From Thioclava sp. ES.031 (lineage in GTDB: Bacteria > Pseudomonadota > Alphaproteobacteria > Rhodobacterales > Rhodobacteraceae), in assembly GCF_002563775.1 (NCBI RefSeq), contig NZ_PDJO01000001.1, positions 3,955,145-4,019,144 on the forward strand: a stretch of DNA of 64,000 nt, given 5' to 3'. Below the pieces are notes generated by a model. That model did no database searches and had not been told where the DNA came from. It worked only from the letters and a program-made list of their open reading frames with translations. Numbering within the stretch: position 1 is the stretch's first letter; every line of letters starts with the position of its first letter. Position numbers and translations under genes: made by a program. This document shows positions 17,342 to 25,532 of the stretch, in pieces.

Positions 17342-17957
17342 AGCGGATCAGCGCCTTGATCCCGGCGACATGCGCGGCCCGCGCGCCCAGCGCATCGGCG
17401 GCCAGCATCTCGACCGTCTCTTCCAGCGCCTCGTGCGGCACGATCCGGTCGATCAGCCCCCAGCTCAGCGCCTCTTCGGCCTCGATCTTCTGTCCCGCCA
17501 TCAGGATCATCTTCGCCCGCGCAGGCCCCACCAGCGCGACCATGCGCGCCGGGTCCGAAGGCTGCGGCAGGAAACCGAGCTTCATCACCGGATAGAAGAA
17601 CTTCGCGCCCGGCACGGCGATGCGCAGATCGCAGGCCAGCGCCATGCCCATCGCGCCCCCGGCCAGCGTGCCGTTGAGCGCCGCGATCGTCAGGCAGGGC
17701 AGCGCCGCGATCGCGCCCGAAAGCCGCTCCCAGACCGGATCGGTCGCCAGCGTGCCGGATTTCGCCTCGTCCAGATCGGCGCCGGCGGAGAAGACCTTGC
17801 CATTCCCGCTCAGCACGAAAGCCCGCGCCTCTTCGCGCCCCGCGCGCTCGGCCAGATCGGCGATCTCACCCAGCATCGCGCCGGTCAGCGAATTGGCTTT
17901 TTCAGGCCGGTCTATGGTCACGCGCCACAGCCCGTTTTCGATCTCGTGGCGGATCAT
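17340..17957 (-). CDS. Enoyl-CoA hydratase/isomerase (crotonase) family protein
   Basis: Crotonase-fold protein of 205 residues. RPEKANSLTGAML, VFSAGADLDEAK (oxyanion-hole AGADL) and LNGTLAGGAMGMALACDLRIA define the family. In true enoyl-CoA hydratases two Glu residues are catalytic, one in GGGxEL and one after the CD segment. Here the matching places read GGAMGM and FYPVMKLGFLP, so neither Glu is present; another reaction (thioesterase or isomerase type) or a lost activity is likely. The length is short for the family (about 260). The start at 17957 is preceded by AGGAGGTTGGGA. Confidence 0.85.
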   Translation of the reverse strand: MIRHEIENGLWRVTIDRPEKANSLTGAMLGEIADLAERAGREEARAFVLSGNGKVFSAGADLDEAKSGTLATDPVWERLSGAIAALPCLTIAALNGTLAGGAMGMALACDLRIAVPGAKFFYPVMKLGFLPQPSDPARMVALVGPARAKMILMAGQKIEAEEALSWGLIDRIVPHEALEETVEMLAADALGARAAHVAGIKALIR

Positions 17958-18076
17958 TCCCAACCTCCTCACAACTCCCGTGAAACCCGTCTAGCAGCCC
18001 CGGGAAGGCTTGACCATCGGCCTGACCCAAAGGAGGATGGCCGCGACTTGGTTCTCAGTGGAAAGGTACCCCTCTC

Positions 18077-19567
18077 ATGGCATGGCTCAAAACCGTCGGT
18101 TCCGGCGCCGTTGTGGTTTCGCTGCTGTCCACCACGGCCTCTTTCGCGGATGTCACCGCAGAGCAGGTCTGGCAGGCGTGGCAATCCGAATACCAGACCT
18201 ACGGCTACGAGGTGATGGTCGGCGGTCAGAACCGAGAGGGCGACACGCTCACCGTCTCCGACGTGAAGATGGTGCGCAATGTCGACAATATGAGCCTCAC
18301 CCTCGACGTGCCGGAACTCAAGCTGCGCGATCGCGGCGACGGCACGGTGGAGACGACCTTCCCCGAGACGATGACCGGCGACATGACCGGCAAGCCGGGC
18401 ACCGACGCCTCGGACATCGCCATGAAGATGACGATGACCCAGACGGACAGCAAGGTCATCGTCTCCGGGTCGCCGGGCGACCTGACCTACGATATCGACG
18501 CGCCGAAACTGACGATGGATCTCGACCAGACCGTCACCGCCGAGGGGCAGGATGTACCGGTCAAAATGTACGTCTCGCTGGAGAACACCAAGGGCAATTA
18601 CCACGTCGTCGATGGCGACATGCATTCGGTCGACTCCAAGATGTCCATCGGCACGCTCGACCTGACCGCGTCGGGCGCCGATCCCGAGGGCAGCGGCACG
18701 TTCAACATGAACGGCCAGATGAACGACCTCGCCTATGAAGGAAGTTTCGCGATGCCCAAAGGCATCGACTCCGAGAAACTCGACGAGGCGCTCAATGCCG
18801 GGGCGAACCTCGATCTGAGCATGACCTATGCCAGCTCGAACTGGACGACGACCGCTGACAGTCCCGACGGCAAGGTCGATCAGAAATCCAGCGATGAGGG
18901 CGGCAAGCTCGATATCGCGATGTCGAAGGACGGCCTGTCCTTCGGTGGCCAGAGCAATACCGGCCATATCGAGATGACGACGCCCGAACTTCCCTTCCCG
19001 ATCACCGCGGATATCCAGTCGGCGGACATGACCTTCGCGATGCCGGTCGCGAAATCGGATGAGGCGCAGGATTACAAGGCGAAGCTTGGCTTCAACGGCG
19101 TCACGGTCTCGGACAATATCTGGGCCATGTTCGACCCGAATGGCGATCTGCCGCATGACCCGGCGACGCTGCAGGTCGATCTCTCGGGCAAGATGAAGCT
19201 CTCCGAGGACCTGTTCAGCCCGGCCGCCGCCGCGATGGACTCGCCGCCGATGCAGGTCGACACCGTCGATATCAACAACATCAAGCTGTCGATGGTCGGC
19301 GCCGATCTGAACGGCAACGGCGCGCTCGAGCTGAAAAATGGCGGGCCGATGCCGATGCCCACGGGCAAGATCGACCTGACGCTGACCGGGGCGAATGCGC
19401 TGATGGACAAGCTGGTCGCGATGGGGCTCGTGCCGCAGGATCAGATCATGTTCGGGCGGATGATGCTCGGCCTCTACGCCAAGCCCACGGGCGACGATGC
19501 CTACGAGTCGCAGGTCGAGTTCAAGGATGGCGGGGAAATCCTCGTCAACGGCCAACGCGTCCAGTAA
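18077..19567 (+). CDS. DUF2125 domain-containing exported protein
   Basis: Protein of 496 residues with a cleavable signal peptide (MAWLKTVGSGAVVVSLLSTTASFA) followed by DVTAEQVWQAWQSEYQTYGYEV, the start of the DUF2125 family. The rest is a regular series of Asp/Thr/Met-rich strands, suggesting a long beta-rich periplasmic or envelope protein, possibly related to AsmA/YdgA-type lipid-handling folds. Function is unknown. The next gene, pmbA, follows after a terminator, so they are probably separate units. Confidence 0.82.
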   Translation: MAWLKTVGSGAVVVSLLSTTASFADVTAEQVWQAWQSEYQTYGYEVMVGGQNREGDTLTVSDVKMVRNVDNMSLTLDVPELKLRDRGDGTVETTFPETMTGDMTGKPGTDASDIAMKMTMTQTDSKVIVSGSPGDLTYDIDAPKLTMDLDQTVTAEGQDVPVKMYVSLENTKGNYHVVDGDMHSVDSKMSIGTLDLTASGADPEGSGTFNMNGQMNDLAYEGSFAMPKGIDSEKLDEALNAGANLDLSMTYASSNWTTTADSPDGKVDQKSSDEGGKLDIAMSKDGLSFGGQSNTGHIEMTTPELPFPITADIQSADMTFAMPVAKSDEAQDYKAKLGFNGVTVSDNIWAMFDPNGDLPHDPATLQVDLSGKMKLSEDLFSPAAAAMDSPPMQVDTVDINNIKLSMVGADLNGNGALELKNGGPMPMPTGKIDLTLTGANALMDKLVAMGLVPQDQIMFGRMMLGLYAKPTGDDAYESQVEFKDGGEILVNGQRVQ

Positions 19568-19587
19568 AGACTGAAACCCACGGCGAG

Positions 19588-19621
19588 AAGCCGTCCGGGT
19601 CTCCGGGCGGCTTTCGTTTTT
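19588..19621 (+). terminator. Rho-independent terminator after the DUF2125 gene
   Basis: A stem of AAGCCGTCCGG with CCGGGCGGCTT around the loop GTCT, one wobble pair, followed by TCGTTTTT; 20 bases after the stop codon. Confidence 0.85.
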
Positions 19622-19635
19622 CTCACGAGGTGGAA

Positions 19636-20985
19636 ATGACCAAGCCCTCTCTCTCCGATCTGACCCAGTCGCTGCTCGAGGCTGCGAAGCGCGCAGGTGC
19701 GCCTGCCGCCGATGCCATTGCGGTCGATGGGCGCTCGGTTGCGATCGATGTCCGCGAAGGCCGTCTCGAACAGGCCGAGCGGTCGGAGGGCGTCGAGATC
19801 GGGCTGCGTGTCCTTCTCGGCGGCAAACAGGCCTGCGTGTCCGCCTCCGATATTTCCGCCCGCACCTTCGAGGAAATGGCGCAGCGCGCGATCGCGATGG
19901 CCCGCGAAGCGCCGGAAGATCCGTTCATCGGGCTCGCCGATCCGTCGCAGCTGACCGACCGCCGCGATGCGGACGGCATGGAGTTGGCCGATCCGAGCGC
20001 CGAGCCCTCCGCCGAGGCGCTGCAAACCGATGCGCTCGAGGCCGAGGCCGCAGCGCTTGGCGTCGACGGCGTCACCAAGGTGCAATCCGCCTCCGCCGCC
20101 TATTCCTATCGGCGCGTCCATGTCGCGGCCTCCAACGGTTTCGCGGGCGGTTACGATCGCAGCTCGCGCGTCGTCTCCGCCGTCGCAATTTCCGGCGAGG
20201 GGCTGGGGATGGAGCGGGACTGGGCCGCCGAGAGCCGCATCTTCCAGTCAGATCTGCCCAGCGCGCAGGAAATCGGGCGTCTGGCAGGCGAACGCGCCGC
20301 CGCCCGCGCCAATCCGCGCCGCCCGAAAACCGGCGCCTATCCGGTGCTGATCGACGAGCGCGTCTCGGGCAGCCTGATCGGGCATCTTCTGTCGGCGGTG
20401 AACGGGCAGGCGATCTGCCGCGGCGCCTCGTGGCTGCGCGACGCGTTGGACGAACAGGTCCTGCCCGAAGGCCTGTCGCTGATCGAGGAGCCGCATCGCA
20501 AGCGCGTCTCCGGCTCGCGCCCCTTCGACGCCGAGGGTCTGGCCACCGCGCGCCGCGCCATCGTCGAGAATGGTGTGCTGAAAAGCTGGACGCTGGACCT
20601 CGCCTGCGCGCGCAAGCTGGGGCTGCAGTCGACCGCGAATGCCAGCCGCGGCACCTCTTCGCCGCCCTCGCCCGGCATCGGCAACGTGACCCTGACCCAA
20701 GGCGACCAGACGCGCGAAGAGCTGATGGCCGAGATGGGCACTGGGCTTCTCGTGACCTCCTTCATCGGGGCCACGATCAACCCCAATACGGGCGATTATT
20801 CGCGCGGGGCCTCGGGCTATTGGGTGGAAAACGGCCAGCCGGTCTATCCGGTCAATGAATGCACAATCGCGGGCAACCTGCGCGATATGCTCCGCAGCAT
20901 CCGGCCCGCGAATGACGCGCGGATGCATCTGAGCCATATCGTGCCCTCGCTCCTTCTCGAAGGAATGACGCTTGCCGGAGACTGA
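19636..20985 (+). CDS. pmbA: Metalloprotease TldE/PmbA
   Basis: Protein of 449 residues of the TldD/PmbA family. With TldD it forms a zinc protease complex that processes microcins and trims peptides in the cytosol; TldE itself lacks the metal site. Diagnostic stretches are SEGVEIGLRVLLGGKQACVSASD near residue 50, VLIDERVSGSLIGHLLSAVNG, and TGLLVTSFIGATINPNTGDYSRGASGYWVENGQ near the end. I prefer the ATG at 19636 behind GAGGTGGAA over the GTG two codons earlier. tldD is not in the window. The end overlaps the next gene by 14 bases. Confidence 0.92.
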   Translation: MTKPSLSDLTQSLLEAAKRAGAPAADAIAVDGRSVAIDVREGRLEQAERSEGVEIGLRVLLGGKQACVSASDISARTFEEMAQRAIAMAREAPEDPFIGLADPSQLTDRRDADGMELADPSAEPSAEALQTDALEAEAAALGVDGVTKVQSASAAYSYRRVHVAASNGFAGGYDRSSRVVSAVAISGEGLGMERDWAAESRIFQSDLPSAQEIGRLAGERAAARANPRRPKTGAYPVLIDERVSGSLIGHLLSAVNGQAICRGASWLRDALDEQVLPEGLSLIEEPHRKRVSGSRPFDAEGLATARRAIVENGVLKSWTLDLACARKLGLQSTANASRGTSSPPSPGIGNVTLTQGDQTREELMAEMGTGLLVTSFIGATINPNTGDYSRGASGYWVENGQPVYPVNECTIAGNLRDMLRSIRPANDARMHLSHIVPSLLLEGMTLAGD

Positions 20986-21757
20986 TCTTCCCCTGCTCAT
21001 CGAGACCGCGAAAGAGGCCGGTGCGCTCGCCCTGACTTACTGGAAGAAGGCGCCCGAAGCCTGGGACAAAGGCGACGGGGCCGGTCCGGTCTCGGAGGCC
21101 GATCTGGCGGTGAACGCGCTGCTGGAAGAGCGCCTGCGCGGCGCCCGGCCCGATTACGGCTGGCTGTCGGAGGAAAGCACCGACGATCCGGCGCGTCTCG
21201 AGGCGCGCTCGACCTTCATCGTCGATCCGATCGACGGCACGCGCGCCTTCCTCGCCCATGACGGCGGTTTCGCCCATGCGCTCGCCGTGGTGCGCGATGG
21301 CGCGGTCATTGCGGGCGTGGTGCATCTGCCGGTGCACGATCTCACCTATTCCGCGACGATCGACGGTCCGGCCTGCCTGAACGGCGAGCCCCTGCGCCCC
21401 GGCGCGCAAGAGGCGCTGTCCGGTGCGACGGTGCTGACCTCGAAACTCTCCGACAATCCAAGCTTCTGGCGTCACGGTCCGCCGGATTACCAACGCCATT
21501 TCCGCTCGTCGCTGGCGTGGCGGCTCTGTCTGGTGGCGGAGGGGCGGTTCGATGCGACGATTTCGCTGCGTCCGGCATGGGAGTGGGATATCGCCGCGGC
21601 GAGCCTGATCGCGCAACGCGCCGGGCTGCTCGCCACCGACCGCAACGGCCGCGCGCTGCGGTTCAACCGGTCGCCGCCGCAATCGAGCGGACTGGTCGTC
21701 GCCAACCCGACCCTGCATGAGAAATTCATCGAAAATCTGGCGTTTTGGCCGGATTAG
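20972..21757 (+). CDS. cysQ: Inositol monophosphatase / CysQ-type phosphatase
   Basis: Lithium-sensitive phosphatase fold of 261 residues: SEADLAVNALLEERL, WLSEES (metal ligand Glu), VDPIDGTRAFL (DPIDGT metal motif, about residue 88) and WEWDIAAASLI (Asp ligand). It would hydrolyse 3'-phosphoadenosine 5'-phosphate or myo-inositol 1-phosphate; the motif alone cannot decide between them. The start is a TTG at 20972, inside the pmbA end and behind AGGAATGACG, the only start that keeps the N-terminal helix. The stop codon TAG lies in one copy of the iterated word (21753-21765). Confidence 0.85.
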   Translation: MPETDLPLLIETAKEAGALALTYWKKAPEAWDKGDGAGPVSEADLAVNALLEERLRGARPDYGWLSEESTDDPARLEARSTFIVDPIDGTRAFLAHDGGFAHALAVVRDGAVIAGVVHLPVHDLTYSATIDGPACLNGEPLRPGAQEALSGATVLTSKLSDNPSFWRHGPPDYQRHFRSSLAWRLCLVAEGRFDATISLRPAWEWDIAAASLIAQRAGLLATDRNGRALRFNRSPPQSSGLVVANPTLHEKFIENLAFWPD

Positions 21758-21760
21758 GGT

Positions 21761-22390
21761 CTACCAGCGCAGCACGCGCGTCCCGATCAAAGCGCCCGCA
21801 AGCATCACCACGACGATCCCGGCCCCGTACCACGTGACGTAGAAAAGCGGGCTGTCCTCGGTGCAGTGCAGGGCATAGATCGCGGTGCCCATGCCTCCGG
21901 CGGCAAGCCCCGCCAGCGCCCCGGCCCGGGCCGGGCGCGTCACCGCCCCTTTGCGCAAGCTGATAAGGAGCGCGCCCAGCGCCGGGAGGGACAGCATCGG
22001 CACGGAGATCAGGCAGGGCAGGATCGTCTCGCCCTCGAAATCCGCCATGCGCTGACCGTCGGGCGTGGTCAGGAAGGCATAGGCCAAAAGCGCTGCCCCG
22101 ATCGCGGGGAAAATCCAGAGCCACCCGGTCGATACCTTCACCGTGGGCCGCCCCAAACGCACCGCCATCGGGGTCACAAGCACGGCCAAAACTAGCGGCA
22201 GGTAGAATTTCGGGGCGATTTCCGGCGTCATAAGGGTCTGTTGCAGCGGAAAACGCAGGCCATAGACCGAAATCACGAACAGTGCCGACAGCAGAAGCGC
22301 CGGCACAAGCCAGCGGCCAAGCACCTGCTTCGGGCGCGGATCGGGCAACGTGTCTTGTTGCAGTACGGATATCAGGTCTTCGGTTTTCAT
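21761..22390 (-). CDS. nrsF: NrsF-type anti-sigma factor (DUF1109)
   Basis: Integral membrane protein of 209 residues with about six hydrophobic segments after a short cytosolic N-terminus (MKTEDLISVLQQD) that should bind the sigma factor. Two Cys stand out, residues 126 (ILPCLIS) and 176 (LHCTED), 50 residues apart, in loops or helix ends; from memory, Caulobacter NrsF needs two Cys at the same spacing to release SigF. It overlaps the sigma gene by 4 bases. The divergent arm is the bufferin operon, so it is the likely switch controlling that operon. Confidence 0.9.
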   Translation of the reverse strand: MKTEDLISVLQQDTLPDPRPKQVLGRWLVPALLLSALFVISVYGLRFPLQQTLMTPEIAPKFYLPLVLAVLVTPMAVRLGRPTVKVSTGWLWIFPAIGAALLAYAFLTTPDGQRMADFEGETILPCLISVPMLSLPALGALLISLRKGAVTRPARAGALAGLAAGGMGTAIYALHCTEDSPLFYVTWYGAGIVVVMLAGALIGTRVLRW

Positions 22391-22938
22391 ATCTCGATCA
22401 GCCTCTCGCGAAGCGCGGCCAGTTTTTTCAACGAACGATGCAGCATCACGCGCACCGCTCCCTCACTCATATCTAACGCATCGCCGGTTTCCGCGATGCT
22501 TTTCCCTTCGAGCCCGATAGCGCGCACCAGCTGCGCGGCGCGGGGCTCGAGATGGGTCAAAAACGTCTCTATATCGGCCTTTTCCGTGGGATCGGCCTCT
22601 GGAGCGGCGGGCAGCATTTCGGCGAAATCCTCCACCGGAAGATGGATACGTCGCCCGCGCTTGCGAAACGCATCGACCACCTTGTGCCGGGCGATCGCGT
22701 AGCACCACGGCGCCGCCGGCTCATCCTCGCGCCACGTGTGACGCTTCAGATGGATGGCGAGCAACACCTCCTGCACGACATCCTCGCAATCGGCTTCGGA
22801 CAGCCCTGCACCGCGTGCCCGCACGACAGACCGCAACACCGGGGTAACGGCCTGCAGGAACAGACCGTAGGCGCGCTTGTCGCCCGCATTCGCAGCCCGC
22901 AGGAGCTGCGACCAATCTGCCCGCCGATCATGCATCAT
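22387..22938 (-). CDS. sigF: ECF sigma factor, SigF type, controlling the buf operon
   Basis: Sigma-70 ECF factor of about 183 residues: region 2 with SEADCEDVVQEVLLAIHLKRHTW and WCYAIARHKVVDAFRKRG, region 4 with LEGKSIAETGDALDMSEGAVRVMLHRSLKKL. Pairing with a DUF1109 anti-sigma places it with Caulobacter SigF. Start choice is uncertain: AAAGG lies 6 bases before the ATG at 22938, while an in-frame ATG at 22944 touches it directly. The candidate -10 (22948-22951) is so close that the transcript may be leaderless. It probably activates its own promoter and bufA1. Confidence 0.9.
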   Translation of the reverse strand: MMHDRRADWSQLLRAANAGDKRAYGLFLQAVTPVLRSVVRARGAGLSEADCEDVVQEVLLAIHLKRHTWREDEPAAPWCYAIARHKVVDAFRKRGRRIHLPVEDFAEMLPAAPEADPTEKADIETFLTHLEPRAAQLVRAIGLEGKSIAETGDALDMSEGAVRVMLHRSLKKLAALRERLIEI

Positions 22939-22947
22939 CGCCATCCT

Positions 22948-22973
22948 TTCGTTCGCGAATATGCCTTCGTTAC
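22948..22973 (-). promoter_or_regulatory. Candidate ECF promoter of sigF (autoregulation)
   Basis: On the minus strand: GTAACG (22973-22968), 16 bases, CGAA (22951-22948). It matches the bufA1 promoter in both boxes and in spacing, and resembles the SigF-type GTAACC/CGAA consensus recalled for Caulobacter. The -10 abuts the start codons. Confidence 0.65.
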
Positions 22974-23017
22974 AGCCGGAGCGAAAAACTTTTTTCGTTC
23001 ACGCTGGCGTGATCGGC

Positions 23018-23043
23018 GTAACGCGGCCGTGACCTGACGCGAA
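23018..23043 (+). promoter_or_regulatory. Candidate ECF promoter of the bufA1 operon
   Basis: GTAACG (23018-23023), 16 bases, CGAA (23040-23043), followed by about 40 bases of leader and a ribosome site CAGGGAGACTACC before the bufA1 ATG. It is the same two-box pattern as on the sigF side. A short palindrome, CGAAAAA/TTTTTCG (22982-22997), separates the two promoters. Confidence 0.72.
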
Positions 23044-23088
23044 GGGTGATCAGGACCGCAACGGTCCCAACCAATCAGGGAGACTACC

Positions 23089-23361
23089 ATGAAGACCGAA
23101 ACCACCCTTGGCTTTGCAACCGCTCTGACCTGCGCGATGGGGCTGGCCAGCGCCGCCCATGCCGAAGATCAGGCGATGGAGAAATGCTACGGCGTCGCGA
23201 TGGCCGGGCAGAACGATTGCGCCGCCGGGCCCGGCACCACCTGCGCCGGCACCGCGACGATGGATTATCAGGGCAACGCCTGGAAACTCGTCCCGGCGGG
23301 CACCTGCACCGAGATCGAGACGCCGCACGGCATGGGCTCGCTCGAACCCAAGGAGATGTGA
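23089..23361 (+). CDS. bufA1: BufA1-type bufferin precursor (DUF2282)
   Basis: Precursor of a ribosomally made, modified peptide that binds copper in the periplasm. It has 90 residues: a Sec-type signal peptide ending AAHA (residue 25), then a mature part with four Cys in EKCYGVA, QNDCAAG, TTCAGT and AGTCTEI, the family pattern. In characterised bufferins central Cys residues are converted to thiooxazole groups by BufB and BufC (recalled from recent literature); both enzymes follow here. A terminator-like hairpin directly behind the gene would favour high bufA1 expression relative to the enzymes. Confidence 0.92.
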   Translation: MKTETTLGFATALTCAMGLASAAHAEDQAMEKCYGVAMAGQNDCAAGPGTTCAGTATMDYQGNAWKLVPAGTCTEIETPHGMGSLEPKEM

Positions 23362-23368
23362 TCCCAAG

Positions 23369-23398
23369 CGGGGCGTGCGGACTGCGCGCGCCCCGTTT
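23369..23398 (+). terminator. Terminator-like hairpin between bufA1 and bufB
   Basis: CGGGGCGTGC (23369-23378) pairs with GCGCGCCCCG (23386-23395) over 10 bp (one G-U), 7-base loop, followed by TTTCC. It begins eight bases after the bufA1 stop. The short T-run suggests a partial terminator or an mRNA-stabilising stem rather than a full stop, since bufB has no evident promoter of its own. Confidence 0.65.
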
Positions 23399-23418
23399 CC
23401 TCACCGATGGAGGCTGCC

Positions 23419-24261
23419 ATGACACTGCCACGCAAAGCGGGCCTCGGCTTCAAGCCAGAGCATTTTCCCGCCATAACAGAGACGAAACCGGATCTCGGTT
23501 TCTTCGAAATCCACGCGGAAAACTATATGGGTGCGGGCGGGATGCCGCATGCGATGCTGGAACGGTTGCGCGCGGATTATGCGCTTTCGGTGCATGGCGT
23601 GGGCCTCTCGATCGGCGGGCCCGATCCGCTGGATCGCGACCACCTCGCGCGGCTCAAGCTCTTGTGCGACCGATACGACCCCGAGAGCTTCTCGGAACAC
23701 CTCGCCTGGGCAAGCCATGGCGGCGTCTGGATGCACGATCTGCTGCCCCTGCCCTACACGGCGGAAACACTGTCGCTGATCTGCGATCACGTCGATGAGG
23801 TGCAGGAGCATCTCGGCCGCCGGATGCTGCTGGAGAATCCGGCGACCTATGTGCTCTTCGACAATTCCGATATCCCCGAGACCGAATTTCTGACGGAGAT
23901 CAGCCAGCGGACCGGCTGCGGATTGCTGCTCGATGTGAACAATGTCTTCGTGTCCTGCGTGAACCACCGACAGGATCCGCGCACCTATCTGGAGGCGTTC
24001 CCGCTGAACCGTGTCGGCGAGATTCATCTGGCGGGCCATGAAGAGGAAGAGCTGCCCTCCGGGCCCCTGCTGATCGACAGCCACGGGCGCGAAGTCGCGG
24101 AGCCGGTTTGGGCGCTTTACGCTGAAACAGTCTCTAAAACCGGCCCGCTACCGAGCCTTATCGAATGGGATAACGACGTGCCGGACTTCGCCACCTTGAT
24201 GGCCGAGGCCGAGCGTGCGTCGATGATCCTGTCGGGTGACCACCATGCCCTCGCATCGTGA
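23419..24261 (+). CDS. bufB: BufB: DUF692/MbnB-type iron enzyme for peptide modification
   Basis: TIM-barrel iron oxygenase of 280 residues in the DUF692 family, related to MbnB and HvfB, that oxidises Cys of the precursor. Visible conserved stretches that carry the metal ligands in this family are [67 protein letters not shown] and [11 protein letters not shown]. The start at 23419 has GGAGG five bases upstream; the ATG four codons earlier overlaps that site. It overlaps bufC by 17 bases. Confidence 0.93.
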   Translation: MTLPRKAGLGFKPEHFPAITETKPDLGFFEIHAENYMGAGGMPHAMLERLRADYALSVHGVGLSIGGPDPLDRDHLARLKLLCDRYDPESFSEHLAWASHGGVWMHDLLPLPYTAETLSLICDHVDEVQEHLGRRMLLENPATYVLFDNSDIPETEFLTEISQRTGCGLLLDVNNVFVSCVNHRQDPRTYLEAFPLNRVGEIHLAGHEEEELPSGPLLIDSHGREVAEPVWALYAETVSKTGPLPSLIEWDNDVPDFATLMAEAERASMILSGDHHALAS

Positions 24262-25018
24262 CTTCGCCCGCGGTTTCCGCGAGGGCCTGGCCGGAGGGCC
24301 CGCGCCGCAGAACGCTACCGCCCAAGATCCGACCGAGATTGAGCGCCGCTTCGACGTTTACCGCAACAACGTGGCGCATGGGCTGACACAGGCCCTCGCG
24401 CGGCATTTTCCGGCAATCGAACGGCTTCTTGGCGCGGATTGCTTCCGGGGGCTCGCCCGGGCCTATATCGCCGAGCACCCGCCGCGCACGCCCGTCCTGA
24501 CCGAATGGGGCGGCGCGTTCCCGGCCAATCTGGCGGATGAACCTTCACTGCAATCGCTGAGCTATTTGCCAGATGTCGCCCGCATCGAATGGGCGCGCAG
24601 CCGGGCGTATCACGCAGCGGATTCAGAGCCTATTGCGCCGGAATGCCTGCAAGAGACCGCCACGCGCGCGGGTACTCACCTGTGCCTCGATCTTCATCCG
24701 TCGGTGCAGGTTCTTCAGCTGCTGACGCCCGCCGGTTCGATCTGGGCCTCGCAACAACCGGGTGGCCCCGCTCCACCGCGGGCGAAGGAGTGGAGACCGG
24801 AGACGCTGCTGATTGCACGGCGCGGGATTTCTCATGTGATCACGTCCGTCGTTCGCAGTTCGACCGGCCGCTTCGTCTCGGCCCTCTGTGCAGGCGAAAC
24901 CGTCGCCCGCGCACAGGATCGGGCGGGAGCGGATTTTGACCTCAACGCAGCGCTTCTGCTGCTGGTGGAAAACGCGCTGATCGTCGGCGCGGGCATCGAA
25001 ACAGGAGACGAGTCATGA
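24245..25018 (+). CDS. bufC: BufC: DUF2063/MbnC-type partner protein
   Basis: Protein of 257 residues in the DUF2063 family (HvfC, MbnC-like), which recruits the precursor to the iron enzyme. The N-terminal hallmark [31 protein letters not shown] lies around residues 33-65, followed by [16 protein letters not shown] and [14 protein letters not shown]. It overlaps bufB and is coupled to doxX by ATGA. The ATG at 24245 was preferred to a GTG three codons earlier. It carries two copies of the AAYAG-N3-CTRTT word nearby (24126 in bufB, 24622 here). Confidence 0.9.
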   Translation: MPSHRDFARGFREGLAGGPAPQNATAQDPTEIERRFDVYRNNVAHGLTQALARHFPAIERLLGADCFRGLARAYIAEHPPRTPVLTEWGGAFPANLADEPSLQSLSYLPDVARIEWARSRAYHAADSEPIAPECLQETATRAGTHLCLDLHPSVQVLQLLTPAGSIWASQQPGGPAPPRAKEWRPETLLIARRGISHVITSVVRSSTGRFVSALCAGETVARAQDRAGADFDLNAALLLLVENALIVGAGIETGDES

Positions 25019-25482
25019 CCGATACGATCGAGGTGAAAACGCCAAAACAGGGTCTATTCCGGCTGTATCATCGGTTTTCCGATATAGCCCAGCGCTTCCC
25101 GGAGGAGATTGTTCTGATCGGAGCGCGGCTCTTTCCGGCGATGGTGTTCTGGATGTCCGGGCGGACCAAGGTGGAGGGGTTCATGATCAAGGATTCCACC
25201 TTCACCCTCTTTCAATACGAATACGACCTGCCCGTCATTCCGCATGAGTGGGCGGCGGTGCTCGCAACCTTCGCGGAGCATTTCTTCCCATTGCTGCTGA
25301 TCTTCGGCCTTGGCAGCCGCTTTGCTGCACTGGCGCTTCTGGCGATGACACTGGTGATCCAGATCTTCGTCTATCCCGGCGCATGGGTCACGCATGGGCT
25401 TTGGGCAATCGCGCTTCTGACGGTTCTGATGAAGGGCCCCGGGCGGCTTTCTCTCGATAAGCTCATCGGATTGGAACGCTGA
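25015..25482 (+). CDS. DoxX-family membrane protein of the buf operon
   Basis: Protein of 155 residues with four predicted membrane helices, including [40 protein letters not shown] and [19 protein letters not shown], typical of DoxX/BufD proteins that accompany bufferin and HvfABC clusters. The role may be electron transfer or copper or peptide handling at the inner membrane, not shown. The start overlaps the bufC stop by ATGA. A perfect AACAG-GGT-CTATT word lies at 25046-25058. Confidence 0.85.
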   Translation: MTDTIEVKTPKQGLFRLYHRFSDIAQRFPEEIVLIGARLFPAMVFWMSGRTKVEGFMIKDSTFTLFQYEYDLPVIPHEWAAVLATFAEHFFPLLLIFGLGSRFAALALLAMTLVIQIFVYPGAWVTHGLWAIALLTVLMKGPGRLSLDKLIGLER

Positions 25483-25532
25483 GCCTTGCTCTCCCCGCCT
25501 GCACGATTATGTGTGAGCGCAAAGGAGAGCCG

